A stretch of DNA of 64,000 bases from Verrucomicrobiota bacterium (GCA_016200005.1 JACQFP010000013.1:62001-126000), one strand, 5' to 3'. Counted from the stretch's first letter, positions 26,712 to 37,518 are shown. Notes: generated from the letters alone by a model not told the origin. Translations and numbers: made by a program.

Positions 26712-26740
26712 TTGACGCCTCCGCATTCGTTCGTTAGGTT
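26712..26740 (+). promoter_or_regulatory. Promoter for clpP-clpX
   Basis: TTGACG, 17 nt, TAGGTT, 20 nt upstream of the clpP ATG. It follows the TTGAC-N17-TAGnnT pattern of other promoters here. No CIRCE-like operator was seen. Confidence 0.6.
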
Positions 26741-26760
26741 GCGCTGCCAGTTAAAAATTT

Positions 26761-27390
26761 ATGCAAAATTTTCTTGTTCCGATCGTGGTTGAGCAGACAG
26801 GACGCGGTGAGCGCAGTTGGGACATTTACTCGCGCCTGCTCGTGGACCGCATCATTTTTCTCGGCACGCCGATTGACGACATGGTTTCCAATATCATCAT
26901 CGCCCAGTTGCTATTTCTGCAAATGAGCGATCCGAAAAAGGACATTCACCTTTACATCAATTCCCCGGGAGGCAGCGTTTCCGCGGGGTTGGCGGTTTAC
27001 GACACGATGCAGTTTCTTACGTGCGACGTGAATACATACTGCATCGGCCAGGCGGCGAGCATGGGGGCGGTCCTGCTCTGCGGCGGCACGAAAGGCAAAC
27101 GCTACGCGCTGCCGAACTCGAACATCATGATTCACCAACTGTTGGGCGGTGCGGAAGGCGCGGCGAGCGATGTCGAAATCCGCGTCAAATATATGCTCAA
27201 GCTCAAGCAGCGGCTCAACTCCATCCTCGCCAAACACACGGGTCAAACGGAGGAAGCGGTGGAAAAAGCGTGTGACCGCGACAATTTCATGACGCCTGAC
27301 GAAGCGAAGGAATTTGGGTTGGTGGACGAGGTCGTCGTTTCGCGAAAGCAAGTCCCTGGGTTGCCGGATAAAACATCGGTGGTTGCCTGA
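26761..27390 (+). CDS. clpP: ATP-dependent Clp protease proteolytic subunit ClpP
   Basis: A 209-residue serine peptidase that forms the 14-mer degradation chamber. The catalytic triad is visible: Ser100 in GQAASMGA, His125 in NIMIHQLLG and Asp174 in '[12 protein letters not shown]'. The oxyanion-strand region '[20 protein letters not shown]' is intact. Length matches the family. clpX follows 39 nt downstream, giving the standard clpP-clpX operon. Confidence 0.97.
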   Translation: MQNFLVPIVVEQTGRGERSWDIYSRLLVDRIIFLGTPIDDMVSNIIIAQLLFLQMSDPKKDIHLYINSPGGSVSAGLAVYDTMQFLTCDVNTYCIGQAASMGAVLLCGGTKGKRYALPNSNIMIHQLLGGAEGAASDVEIRVKYMLKLKQRLNSILAKHTGQTEEAVEKACDRDNFMTPDEAKEFGLVDEVVVSRKQVPGLPDKTSVVA

Positions 27391-27429
27391 TGCACGCTCA
27401 GCCTTCACCCATCAACTGACCAACCCTCC

Positions 27430-28720
<1,291 letters not shown>

Positions 28721-28725
<5 letters not shown>

Positions 28726-28790
28726 AACGTGAAACGTGAAGCGTGAAACGTGAAGCGTGAAACGTGAAACGTGAAACGTGAAGCGTGAGA
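28721..28790 (+). repeat. Ten-copy CGTGAAR heptamer tandem array
   Basis: Ten contiguous 7-nt units, each cgtgaaa or cgtgaag, the last being cgtgaga. The array begins 5 nt before the end of clpX and supplies its stop codon. A short inverted pair (cacgcat, cacgttt) follows at about 28816-28829, next to the deaminase 3' end. Confidence 0.95.
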
Positions 28791-28829
28791 ACGACTTGAG
28801 CGGTGAAGCCCCGTTTCACGCATCACGTT

Positions 28830-29267
28830 TCATTCCCCGATATCTTCATTCCAAAGTTCAGGACGAGCTGCGATGAAATCGCGCATGAGTTGGATGCACG
28901 CCGCGTCTTGTAACACCTCCACGACCACGCCCTGCGAGCGCAAATAATCTTCCGGCCCTTTGAACGTCACGTTTTCGCCAACGACGATGCGGGGAATCTT
29001 GTAGAGCAACGCCGCGCCGCTGCACATCGGGCAGGGTGATAGTGTCGAGTAAAGCGTGCAGCGTTCATAGACCGACGCCTTGAGCCGGCCCGCGTTCTCC
29101 AGACAATTCATCTCTGCGTGATGGATGCTGCTGCCGCGCTGCACACGCTGATTGTGTCCACGCCCGATGATGTTCCCGTCGCACACCAGTACCGAGCCAA
29201 TGGGAATGCCGCCTTCGGCCAAACCTCTCCTCGCTTCCTCAATCGCGGCTTGGAGAAATGCGTCCAC
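28830..29267 (-). CDS. Cytosine deaminase-like nucleobase/nucleoside deaminase
   Basis: A 145-residue zinc-dependent deaminase of the CDA fold. Zinc-site motifs are H50-A51-E52 ('IHHAEMNCLENAGR') and PCxxC at 78-82 ('LSPCPMCSGAALLYKIPRI'). The sequence around both resembles the yeast cytosine deaminase (Fcy1) branch, so cytosine to uracil salvage is the best guess; guanine or tRNA-adenosine deaminase are alternatives in the same superfamily. Convergent with clpX across the heptamer array. Confidence 0.85.
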   Translation of the reverse strand: MDAFLQAAIEEARRGLAEGGIPIGSVLVCDGNIIGRGHNQRVQRGSSIHHAEMNCLENAGRLKASVYERCTLYSTLSPCPMCSGAALLYKIPRIVVGENVTFKGPEDYLRSQGVVVEVLQDAACIQLMRDFIAARPELWNEDIGE

Positions 29268-29307
29268 AAGTAATCTTTCAGCGGTGGTCGGCGACCGCCG
29301 CTACAAT

Positions 29308-30411
29308 TCAAATCGCAGCGGCGATGGCGTCGCCCATCTCGCGCGTGCCGATTTTGCGGGTGTTTTCCTCGCTCGCGCTGAAAATGTCGCCGGTGCGGTT
29401 GCCCGCGTTGATGACTTTGGTCACGGCGGCTTCAATCGCCGCCGCCGCGTCGCTCAAGCCAAAGGTGTGGCGAAGCATGAGCGCGGACGACAGGATTTGC
29501 GCAATCGGGTTCGCCAGGTTTTTGCCGGCGATATCCGGCGCGGTGCCGCCGGCGGGTTCGTAGAAACCAAAAGTGTTTCCGCCGCTCGTCGCGCCGAGAC
29601 TGGCACTGGGCAACATACCGAGCGAACCGGCCAGCGCCGCCGCTTCGTCACTCAAAATGTCACCGAACATATTCTCGCAAAGCATCACATCGAACTGCGC
29701 CGGGCGGAGCATGAGTTGCATCGCGCCGTTGTCCACGAACATGTGTTCCAGCGCCACGTCGGGATATTGCCCGCCGACGCGCGTGACGACCTCGCGCCAC
29801 AGCACGCCGTTCTCCAGCACGTTCGCCTTGTCAATGCTGGTGACCTTTTTGCGGCGCGACTGCGCGGCTTGGAATGCGACGTGCGCGATGCGCTCAATTT
29901 CCGGCGTGGTGTAAACCATGGTGTCAATCGCTCGGTGACCACCGGGAATTGCCTCCGTCCTTTTCGGCTGGCCGAAATACAGGCCCCCCGTCAACTCGCG
30001 CACGACGAGGATGTCAATACCGTTGCCCTGGCGTTCCTTGGCAAGCGGACAGGCGTGGGCGAGGGCTTTGGGAAGTTTCACCGGACGCAGATTGGCGAAC
30101 AGGCCGAACTCCTTGCGAATGCGGAGCAACGCGGCGCGTTCGGGACGTTCCTCCTTCGGAACCGTCGAGTCGCGGTCGGGCAAACCGACTGAGCCGAACA
30201 AAATCGCAGCGGAGTTCTTGCACAGCGTGAGCGTGGCGTCTGGCAGGGCCTTGCCGGCGGCGTCAATTCCCGCCCACCCAACGGGCGCTTCGGTGATATC
30301 GAGTTTGAATCCAAATTTGTTTTCTGCACAATGGAGAACCCTGATGGCTTCGCGCATGACTTCCGGGCCGATGCCGTCGCCGGCCAACGCTGCGATTTTG
30401 AAATTTTTCAT
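29308..30411 (-). CDS. leuB: 3-isopropylmalate dehydrogenase
   Basis: A 367-residue NAD-dependent beta-decarboxylating dehydrogenase, third step of leucine synthesis. The start at 30411 gives 'MKNFKIAALAGDGIGPEVM'. Substrate-binding residues appear in 'ALLRIRKEFGLFANLRPVK' and 'RELTGGLYFGQPK', metal ligands in 'LCENMFGDILSDEAAAL', and the NAD-binding 'GTAPDIAGKNLANP' near the C-terminus. The 'LTGGLYFG' loop argues for LeuB over isocitrate or tartrate dehydrogenase. No other leu genes are adjacent. Its promoter is at 30437-30464. Confidence 0.94.
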   Translation of the reverse strand: MKNFKIAALAGDGIGPEVMREAIRVLHCAENKFGFKLDITEAPVGWAGIDAAGKALPDATLTLCKNSAAILFGSVGLPDRDSTVPKEERPERAALLRIRKEFGLFANLRPVKLPKALAHACPLAKERQGNGIDILVVRELTGGLYFGQPKRTEAIPGGHRAIDTMVYTTPEIERIAHVAFQAAQSRRKKVTSIDKANVLENGVLWREVVTRVGGQYPDVALEHMFVDNGAMQLMLRPAQFDVMLCENMFGDILSDEAAALAGSLGMLPSASLGATSGGNTFGFYEPAGGTAPDIAGKNLANPIAQILSSALMLRHTFGLSDAAAAIEAAVTKVINAGNRTGDIFSASEENTRKIGTREMGDAIAAAI

Positions 30412-30436
30412 GGATAAATTTGCCGCGGGAATTGGG

Positions 30437-30464
30437 ATGCTAATGATTCGGCGCGTCCTGGCAA
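30437..30464 (-). promoter_or_regulatory. Promoter for leuB
   Basis: Minus strand TTGCCA, 16 nt, TAGCAT, 25 nt upstream of the ATG; the -10 again begins TAG and ends T. Confidence 0.45.
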
Positions 30465-30505
30465 AGGAATTTTGCAACACAGGATAAGCCAGGGGCCGCA
30501 GCGCG

Positions 30506-31615
30506 TTAGTACCCTGACACCATGTTTACGCTGACCATGCGGGGCGCGATGCGGGCGAGTTCTTTTCCATTCTTGTCGTACACAATGCCGAGCAATTGAT
30601 GCGCGCCGGGCGTGGCCAGATCGCCCGGCCATTGCGCCGTCATGCGCCGGAAATTGCCTTCAGGTTCAAACGTCTCCAGTTTTCCTGGATACTCTCCGAG
30701 GGTTGAACCATTCAGGCCGATGATCCGGAAGATCACCTTGCCGATCTGGTCGGATTGGTCCGGCGGCAGCGCCAGGTAACCGGTGACTTGTGGTTTCGTG
30801 TTCTGTCCCCAAGCGGTGTCGCAACGCATCGGCAGCATTACCGGGCCGCACGCTTTCCAGTCGGCGGGTTGGAGTTTGTCCACGAGCTGGATCTTGCCCA
30901 GACTGGCGGGTTGCTGGACGGACAATGGGCTGCCATAGACGAAGGAACGAAAAATGCGCGGACCGCCGTCGCTGTAACAAAGCTCGGCGTCGAGCGCGAT
31001 GATTTCATTCAGCTTTGGTTTGAAGTTCGGAAAATTCGCCCACGGCAATTTGAACTCCACATCCATCCCCACCTTGGTGCGGCGCGCGCCGACCTGGACT
31101 CCGGTTTTGGGAATGGCTTGGAGAAAACCAGGCCGCAGACAGAAGCGCGGTTGCACTTCCGCCATTTTCAAACCGCTCCAGTAGCAATGCACCGCGCCGG
31201 GATTTGCATTCGTGGGCCACGCCTGGCTGCGAAAGTCGGCGTTTTGCCGCGTGTCGAAATACCATTCCACCGCGTCGCCTTCCCAGAGATGATTGTCGTC
31301 GGCGCTGCTGAATGGTTTGGTGTCCAGCGTGCGGAGGCCGGCGTAAAAAGCCTCGTCGTCCCACATGTAAAAGAACTGCGCGGCGCGGTTTTTCAAATCC
31401 GCGTTGAAATATTCGACCGGCGTGCAGAACGCGCCTTTGAATTCGGTGAGATCGCCGTCGATCTTCATGTTGGCGGGTGCGCGCGTCGCCAGGCCGCGCA
31501 CGCCAGGCGCCAGTCGGTTGCGGTCGGCGGCAACTGCGCTGATCCAACTGCTGAGCGCGATGGAAGCGACGATGACGGCCTCCAGGAGTTTGATGAGTGA
31601 ACGATTATTTTTCAT
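30506..31615 (-). CDS. Secreted CBM9-like sugar-binding protein
   Basis: 369 residues. N-terminal signal peptide ('LEAVIVASIALSSWISAVAA'). The region about 45-235 looks like a carbohydrate-binding family 9 jelly roll: 'MKIDGDLTEFKGAF', 'FFYMWDDEAFYAGLRTLD', 'DAVEWYFDTRQ' and 'DVEFKLPWANF' are in the order seen in CBM9 proteins. The last 130 residues form a separate domain of unknown type. CBM9 modules bind sugar chain ends; here the protein stands alone without a catalytic partner. It starts at 31615, and leuB lies downstream on the same strand, probably separately transcribed. Confidence 0.75.
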   Translation of the reverse strand: MKNNRSLIKLLEAVIVASIALSSWISAVAADRNRLAPGVRGLATRAPANMKIDGDLTEFKGAFCTPVEYFNADLKNRAAQFFYMWDDEAFYAGLRTLDTKPFSSADDNHLWEGDAVEWYFDTRQNADFRSQAWPTNANPGAVHCYWSGLKMAEVQPRFCLRPGFLQAIPKTGVQVGARRTKVGMDVEFKLPWANFPNFKPKLNEIIALDAELCYSDGGPRIFRSFVYGSPLSVQQPASLGKIQLVDKLQPADWKACGPVMLPMRCDTAWGQNTKPQVTGYLALPPDQSDQIGKVIFRIIGLNGSTLGEYPGKLETFEPEGNFRRMTAQWPGDLATPGAHQLLGIVYDKNGKELARIAPRMVSVNMVSGY

Positions 31616-31693
31616 GGGTCAGGAATCGCGGCCATTTAGACGACCCGCCATGCGTCGCGCAAGCGGAAAAACCGGAATCGAGTTAGCGGGAGG

Positions 31694-32443
31694 CTAACCG
31701 GTCTTCACCGCGTAATTGATGCTCATGATGCCGCCCAGCAGATTGATGATGCGCACCTCCTTGAACGGCATCCGGCGCATCCTGGCGGCCACGCCCTGTT
31801 GGGCGGGAAAACGTTTCAACGATTCCAAGATGTAAGCGTAGGTTTGCGCATCGCCGAAAAAAACCCGGCCAAATAGAGGCACGAACATTTTCAAATAAGC
31901 GAAATACAGCCCGCGCCAGCAGGCGTTGTCCGGCTTGCCAAAATCCAGCACCAGCACGCGCCCGCCGGGTTTGGCCACGCGGCACATCTCGCGCAGACCC
32001 GTTTCCCAACTCGCGAGATTGCGCAGGCCATAACCGATGGTGACAATATCGAAGCTTGCGTCGGGAAAGGGGATGTGCTCCGCATCGGCCTGAATGAATC
32101 GAAGAGGTTCAAGGCCGTTTGTTTGATTCACCGCCGGACCAAGTGCCAATTCCCGGCCAAGCTTTACGGCGACCTCCAGCATCGCGGCGCTAAAATCGAG
32201 TCCCACGACTGCGGCACCGCGCCGGGCGAGAGCCAATGCAACATCGCCTGTGCCGCAACACAGGTCGAGGGCGCGCTCGGCAGGCTGCGGGTTGGCACGC
32301 TGAATGAGTCGCTTTTTCCACCAGCGATGCAGGCCGCCGCTTTGCAGGTCATTGATGAGGTTGTAACGGGGCGCAATCGTGGTGAAAAGTTCCTTCACCC
32401 GTGCGGCGCGCTGCATTCCCGGCTCGTAAAACTTGTTGGTCAT
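31694..32443 (-). CDS. ubiE: Demethylmenaquinone methyltransferase (UbiE/MenG)
   Basis: A 249-residue SAM-dependent methyltransferase for the last step of menaquinone synthesis. UbiE signatures: 'FTTIAPRYNLINDLQSGGLHRWWKK', SAM motif I 'LDLCCGTGDVALALARRG', and 'YGLRNLASWETGLREMCRV...GGRVLVLDFGKP', plus 'YAYILESLKRFPAQQGVAARM' near the C-terminus. Length is normal. No men or ubi genes flank it, so the quinone type is inferred from the lineage rather than context. Confidence 0.93.
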   Translation of the reverse strand: MTNKFYEPGMQRAARVKELFTTIAPRYNLINDLQSGGLHRWWKKRLIQRANPQPAERALDLCCGTGDVALALARRGAAVVGLDFSAAMLEVAVKLGRELALGPAVNQTNGLEPLRFIQADAEHIPFPDASFDIVTIGYGLRNLASWETGLREMCRVAKPGGRVLVLDFGKPDNACWRGLYFAYLKMFVPLFGRVFFGDAQTYAYILESLKRFPAQQGVAARMRRMPFKEVRIINLLGGIMSINYAVKTG

Positions 32444-32683
32444 CTGCCCGGAAGATTAGCACAGTGCCGGAAACGAAACGACGATAACCATGGGTTTTGG
32501 GTGCCGCTAAATGGGGGTTAAAGAAAAGACACGGCCTGGCAAAAAACGAGACAATCAAAAAGCTAATCAGAGCATGAAAAATGTTGCTCAACGTCCGGAC
32601 TTCACCTATAAGTCCAGCCAGGTGGCTGGCGGATTTAGACAGAATGCGCTGGCAAATCGTATTTCAAACCACTATTGCCGAAA

Positions 32684-33184
32684 ATGAAACTATTCGGGAA
32701 ATCGGAAACCAAGAAGCCGGCGAAGTCAGCGCAATCATCGTCGCCGGCAGCACCGGTGGAGGGTTCCTCCCCGCCGAAAAAAATCCTGGTGGTGGATGAC
32801 GACCTGGTGATCGTCAAGACGCTGACACTTAAACTGGAAGCCAACGGCTACCGAGTGTTAAGCGCACACGATGGCTCGACTGCGGTGACTTTGGTTCGAC
32901 AGGAAAATCCGGACATTGTCATTTTGGATGTCAATTTCCCGCCAGAGGTCGGCATGAGTTGGGATGGGTTTAAGATCATGGAGTGGTTTCAGGGGCGGGC
33001 AACGGGCGGGCGACTAATCCCCGTCGTTATCATCACCGGCGAGGACTCGATAAAGAACCGGGAACGCGCCATTGCTGCCGGGGCCACTTCCTTCTACCAA
33101 AAACCGCTCGACATGGAAGAACTTTTGACGGGAATCCGGGAAATTCTTGCCGCACTGGCTGGCAAGAGTTCAGCCAAGCAGTAG
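32684..33184 (+). CDS. Single-domain response regulator
   Basis: 166 residues. A flexible N-terminal extension (about 1-30, Ser/Pro/Lys-rich) precedes a receiver domain: acidic pocket 'ILVVDDD' (D38-D39), phosphoacceptor Asp82 in 'VILDVNFP', Thr in 'VVIITGED' and Lys in 'SFYQKPLD'. After Asp82 the loop is longer than usual ('FPPEVGMSWDGFKIMEWFQG'). No output domain is present, so it probably relays a phosphate or acts by protein contacts. No kinase is adjacent. The ATG at 32684 is used. Confidence 0.86.
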   Translation: MKLFGKSETKKPAKSAQSSSPAAPVEGSSPPKKILVVDDDLVIVKTLTLKLEANGYRVLSAHDGSTAVTLVRQENPDIVILDVNFPPEVGMSWDGFKIMEWFQGRATGGRLIPVVIITGEDSIKNRERAIAAGATSFYQKPLDMEELLTGIREILAALAGKSSAKQ

Positions 33185-33252
33185 CTTTGTTGTTGAGCCA
33201 TTCTTAACCACCCCGGCGGGAACTGCAATCCAAGGCCATCTGCTTCACGTCG

Positions 33253-34905
33253 TCACTCCCGCTCGTAAATTCTTCGTAGTTCCTGTGGTGAAGTTCCCAG
33301 ACGATATTGCGTCGTCACTCGCCACATCCGCAAGTAAGTCCGCAGGACCCCCAGCTTCGCAAACCGCCGCGCCGAGGTGACGAGGGTGGCGTCCGCCAGC
33401 GCGAGACGACCTCGCTGGCGCAAGCGGCGACACAGTTCGAACTCTTCCATCAGTGGCAAGTCCGGAACACCGCCAACCGCTTCCAAATCCTCGCGCCGAA
33501 CAAACAACGCCTGATCGCCCGCGACGCGTTGCCCAAGGTAAAGCCGCACTGCGCATTTGAAACGCGAACCCCACAAAAGCGGACTTCCGTCACGAAACAT
33601 TTTCCAGTAGCCGCCGCCCACCACACGCGCGTCGCGGAAGGAATTAATCGCCGCCTGTCCGGCGTTCGGCGGCAACCACGTATCCGCGTGTAACATGAGG
33701 ATCACATCGCCCTTTGCCTGCGCCGCACCCAGCCGCATTTGCCCGCCGCGTCCCGGCGCGCTCGTGAGCACATGACAGCCCATATTGATGGCCACTTCCC
33801 GTGTCTGATCGCGGCTGCCACCATCGACGACGATGATTTCACAGACTTCGGGTATCTGCTTGGCGCGACGTACCGTTTCGCCAAGCGACTCAGCTTCGTT
33901 GAGCGCCGGGATGACGACGGAGATTGTTTCGGGGAGCGAGCGTGGCTGCGCCTGTCTGTCATCTCCACGCCAGAATAAAACAGCTCCCATCGACGCCCAA
34001 AACAAGCTCACCAAAAAAGTCAGCAGCGATGCCGCCACCGCATCCGCAGGCGAAATCCCGTACAGCCCCAGCAAAGCAAGCGAAGCACCTTCGCGCACCC
34101 CCAGACCCGACACCGTCATCGGTAGTGCGCTCACCGCGGAAATCGCTGGCAACGTCCAAATCAATTTGCCCCACGGCAAGGGTGATCTGGCAACCGCTTC
34201 CAAGTTTAGGGCAAGCACACCGCTTAACGCTGCTTGCACAAGGAAGCCGCAAAGCAAACCTTGTGTCGCGATCCGCGGAGAAGCAATCAAACGCTGTCCT
34301 CCCTCCACCAATACGCGCGCCCATCGAGTCCAAGCCGGTTCGTCTCTGCCGCGCAACAGCAATCCGAGGCAAACCGCGGCCAAACCCAAAATGGCCCATG
34401 CCCAACTCACGGGCCAACGCCAGGCAATCGTTTCTCCATTCACGAACGCGCCGTTAACGGTCGCTAAAGTAAACGCCAGTGCGGCAAACACAACCAACCC
34501 GCAAAATCCGAGCAATCGATCCAGCGGCGCCGCCCCAAAAACAACAGCCGCCGGCAACCGATACCAGCGCGCGTAGAGAGCCGACTTGGCCACGTCACCA
34601 CCCACCGCGCCGAACAAGAGGGTGTAAAAAAAATGCCCAATCAGCGCCACCCGCGCCGTGGCCGCCAGGTGAACTGTGCTGCCAGTCAACCGCAACATCA
34701 GGTGCCATCGCCAGGCGCCCGGTAAAAAAATCAATCCATACAGAACGATCGCGGCGACGAACCAGCCGATATGCAGGTTGCGGAAGGTCGCCGCCAAGGC
34801 GCCAACGTCAACGCCACGAAATACAACGAACAAAGCAACGGCGGACACCGCGATGCAACCCAATCGAATCCACGCGCGCGATTTTGTCATCGGCACCGTT
34901 TCCAT
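33253..34905 (-). CDS. Membrane flippase-like (LPG_synthase_TM) domain fused to GT2 glycosyltransferase
   Basis: About 550 residues. The N-terminal part (about 10-320) has eight or more hydrophobic helices and resembles the lysylphosphatidylglycerol synthase transmembrane/UPF0104 family ('GHFFYTLLFGAVGGDVAKSALY', 'LDRLLGFCGLVVFAAL', 'MTVSGLGVREGASLALL'). The C-terminal part (about 325-550) is a GT-A glycosyltransferase 2: 'TISVVIPALNEAESLGETV', 'IIVVDGGSRDQT', 'LMLHADTWLPP' and 'GDQALFVRREDLEAVGG', the look of the TIGR04283 group. The frame is continuous, so the fusion is real in this sequence. It probably glycosylates a lipid at the membrane and moves it. ATGs at 34905 and 34890 are both possible starts. 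Confidence 0.85.
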   Translation of the reverse strand: METVPMTKSRAWIRLGCIAVSAVALFVVFRGVDVGALAATFRNLHIGWFVAAIVLYGLIFLPGAWRWHLMLRLTGSTVHLAATARVALIGHFFYTLLFGAVGGDVAKSALYARWYRLPAAVVFGAAPLDRLLGFCGLVVFAALAFTLATVNGAFVNGETIAWRWPVSWAWAILGLAAVCLGLLLRGRDEPAWTRWARVLVEGGQRLIASPRIATQGLLCGFLVQAALSGVLALNLEAVARSPLPWGKLIWTLPAISAVSALPMTVSGLGVREGASLALLGLYGISPADAVAASLLTFLVSLFWASMGAVLFWRGDDRQAQPRSLPETISVVIPALNEAESLGETVRRAKQIPEVCEIIVVDGGSRDQTREVAINMGCHVLTSAPGRGGQMRLGAAQAKGDVILMLHADTWLPPNAGQAAINSFRDARVVGGGYWKMFRDGSPLLWGSRFKCAVRLYLGQRVAGDQALFVRREDLEAVGGVPDLPLMEEFELCRRLRQRGRLALADATLVTSARRFAKLGVLRTYLRMWRVTTQYRLGTSPQELRRIYERE

Positions 34906-35048
34906 TCGGGCCAACTCTAAAGACGCAAGGCCGAAGTCAAAGACCAAAGTCGAAGAAACAGTTGCGAGCCAGCGCGTCGTTTGCGGCCAGCAAACGACCT
35001 ATTTTTTCTCTGTCATTTTTCGGCGCGGCTCATTATATTCCAAGCTCG

Positions 35049-37508
35049 ATGAAACACCGTCTCTCCAAACTGATTTGTTTGCTGCTGGGTGGCAGTTGCG
35101 CGCTGGCCAAGATTACCCCAGAACAGGCCAAGACTCTGCCGCCGCCGGCTGCGCACCAGATCAATTTCACGGAGGAGATCAAGCCGATCATCGAAGCCAG
35201 TTGCATCAAATGTCACGGGCGCGGTCGGGACAAAGGCGGCTTGCTGATGGACACGCGCGAAACTTTTTTGAAGGGCGGCGATTCCGGGCCGACAGTTGTT
35301 GTCGGCAAGAGCGCGGAGAGTCATCTCATCGAGCTGGTGGCTGGACTCGATCCCGACAGCATCATGCCCAAAAAGGGTTCGAAACTGAAACCGGAACAAA
35401 TCGGTGTGTTGCGCGCCTGGATCGATCAAGGTTTGACATGGGATTCGGGCGTCTCTTTCGGAAAACTCGAACCGATCAATCTGAAACCGAAACGTCCGGC
35501 AATGCCGGCCGGTAACAAGAGCGAAAATCCAATTGACCGCTTCCTTAATCCCTACTTTGCCGCGCACAAAATCAAACCGCCCAAACCGGTCGATGATCAT
35601 GTGTTCGCGCGGCGGGTTTATCTGGATGTGATCGGTCTGCTGCCGACGCCGGAGGAGTTGGAGAAATTCATTACCGACCAGCGCGCGGACAAACGCCAGC
35701 GCCTCGTCCAGCGTCTGTTGGCGGACAACCGCAATTACGCCGAGCACTGGCTGACGTTCTGGAACGACCTGTTGCGAAATGATTATCGCGGCACCGGTTA
35801 CATCGACGGCGGTCGCAAGCAGATCACCGACTGGCTTTATGCCGCGCTCGCGAAAAACCTGCCTTACGACCAATTCGTCGCGCAGTTGATCAATCCCACG
35901 CCCGCATCCGAAGGTTTCACCAAAGGCATTGTCTGGCGCGGTGTGGTCAACGCTTCGCAAACGCCGCAGATGCAGGCGGCGCAAAGCATCTCGCAGGTAT
36001 TCATGGGCGTGAACCTCAAGTGCGCTTCGTGTCACGACAGTTTGATCAACGACTGGACGCTCGCCGACGCTTATGGACTGGCGGGAATTTATTCTGACGG
36101 GCCGCTGGAAATGGTCCATTGCGACAAGCCCACCGGCAAGAAAGCTGATTTGAGATTCATTTACCCTGAGCTGGGCAATATCGATCCCCAAGCGGACAAA
36201 CCGGCGCGCCTCAAGCAACTGGCCGAACTGGTCACCCAAAAACAAGATGGGCGACTGACACGGACAATCGTCAATCGGCTCTGGCAGAAATTCATGGGGC
36301 GTGGACTTGTCGAGCCGGTGGATGACATGGAGACGCCGGCGTGGAACCAGGATTTGTTGGACTGGCTGGGGGAGGATTTGGCGGCGAACGGCTACGGCCT
36401 CAAGAAAACCATCGAGCGGATTCTCACGTCGCGCGCCTACCAGTTGCCTGCGGTCAGCGCAAATGAAGGCGATCGTCAGGACTACGTGTTTCGCGGGCCG
36501 CTGGTGCGCCGCATGTCCGCCGAACAATTCCGCGACGCTCTTGGTGCGTTGACCGGCATCTGGTACAGCCAGCCCGCGGTCAAAATAAATTACGTGGACG
36601 AAACCGCCATCAAATCCTTTTCTTCATCGGCCAAGGGAAACTGGATTTGGAAGGAAGCCGGCGCCGCCCAGTCTGCCGCCCCCGAAACCATTTATTTGAG
36701 GAAAACAATCACGTTTCCCGAATTGCCAACCGAAGCCCGCGCCCTCGCCACCTGCGACAACGTTTACACCCTTTTCATCAACGGGAAAAAAGTGATGTCC
36801 GGCGATACTTGGGGACAGCCGGGGGTGGTGGACATCCGTCCGCACCTTGTCAAAGGCGAGAACGTGATCGCAGTCAAAGCCGTCAACGAAGGCGATCAGC
36901 CGAATCCCGCCGGCTTTTTCTTCTTCGCCAGCGTGCGGCAAGATCACGATGACCGGCCCGCGACCGTCATGGATTTTGCCAGCGACAGTTCCTGGACGTG
37001 GTCGGCGCAGGAAGTCGATGGCTGGCAGAAAACCGGCTTTGTAGCGCAGGATTGGAAACCGGCTGCGGAACTGGGCGGCATCAACACCGCTCCCTGGGAA
37101 TTGGAACCTCAGTTCACCACGGCGATGGCGACTCCGCCACCATCCGGCAAAGTTCGCGCGGCCCTGGTCAACGCCGATTCGCTGATGGTGGCGCTGGGCC
37201 GGCCGAATCGTGAACAAGTCATGACCGTTCGCGCTTCCGCCGCCACCACCTTGCAGGCATTGGAACTGACCAACGGGCGCGAGCTGGCGGATTTGATTCA
37301 ACGCGGCGCGGCGAAGTCGATGGCCGCTCATCCGTCTTCGGACCTCGAGTTGATTCAACAACTTTACGCGCAAGCGTTGGGACGCAAGCCGACGGCGCCA
37401 GAACTGGAACTGGCGCAAGGGTTGGTCGGCAATCCCGTCCAGCCGGCGGGCGTGGAGGATTTGCTGTGGGCCTTGACAATGTTACCGGAATTTCAACTGA
37501 TTTATTGA
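35049..37508 (+). CDS. PSCyt1-DUF1549-DUF1553 exported protein
   Basis: 819 residues. Signal peptide (1-20). A planctomycete-type cytochrome c domain follows with heme motif CIKCH ('IIEASCIKCHGRGRDKGG'), then DUF1549 ('NPIDRFLNPYFAAHKI...FARRVYLDVIGLLPTPEEL') containing a second CASCH motif, then DUF1553 ('TRTIVNRLWQKFMGRGLVEPVDDM', 'LVRRMSAEQFRDALGAL'). DUF1553 is interrupted by an insert of about 180 residues (roughly 520-700, 'TIYLRKTITF...TLFINGKKVMSG...LVKGENVIAVKAVNEG') that looks like a galactose-binding-like beta domain. The family is abundant in Planctomycetes and Verrucomicrobia and is coupled to polysaccharide use, but its reaction is not established. The DUF1501 partner follows after 10 nt. 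Confidence 0.92.
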   Translation: MKHRLSKLICLLLGGSCALAKITPEQAKTLPPPAAHQINFTEEIKPIIEASCIKCHGRGRDKGGLLMDTRETFLKGGDSGPTVVVGKSAESHLIELVAGLDPDSIMPKKGSKLKPEQIGVLRAWIDQGLTWDSGVSFGKLEPINLKPKRPAMPAGNKSENPIDRFLNPYFAAHKIKPPKPVDDHVFARRVYLDVIGLLPTPEELEKFITDQRADKRQRLVQRLLADNRNYAEHWLTFWNDLLRNDYRGTGYIDGGRKQITDWLYAALAKNLPYDQFVAQLINPTPASEGFTKGIVWRGVVNASQTPQMQAAQSISQVFMGVNLKCASCHDSLINDWTLADAYGLAGIYSDGPLEMVHCDKPTGKKADLRFIYPELGNIDPQADKPARLKQLAELVTQKQDGRLTRTIVNRLWQKFMGRGLVEPVDDMETPAWNQDLLDWLGEDLAANGYGLKKTIERILTSRAYQLPAVSANEGDRQDYVFRGPLVRRMSAEQFRDALGALTGIWYSQPAVKINYVDETAIKSFSSSAKGNWIWKEAGAAQSAAPETIYLRKTITFPELPTEARALATCDNVYTLFINGKKVMSGDTWGQPGVVDIRPHLVKGENVIAVKAVNEGDQPNPAGFFFFASVRQDHDDRPATVMDFASDSSWTWSAQEVDGWQKTGFVAQDWKPAAELGGINTAPWELEPQFTTAMATPPPSGKVRAALVNADSLMVALGRPNREQVMTVRASAATTLQALELTNGRELADLIQRGAAKSMAAHPSSDLELIQQLYAQALGRKPTAPELELAQGLVGNPVQPAGVEDLLWALTMLPEFQLIY

Positions 37509-37518
37509 GGAATGGACT

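Noticed and set aside
34479-35048. N-terminal extension of the PSCyt1 gene
   Set aside because: It is antisense to the fusion glycosyltransferase and would bury the signal peptide that starts at 35049.
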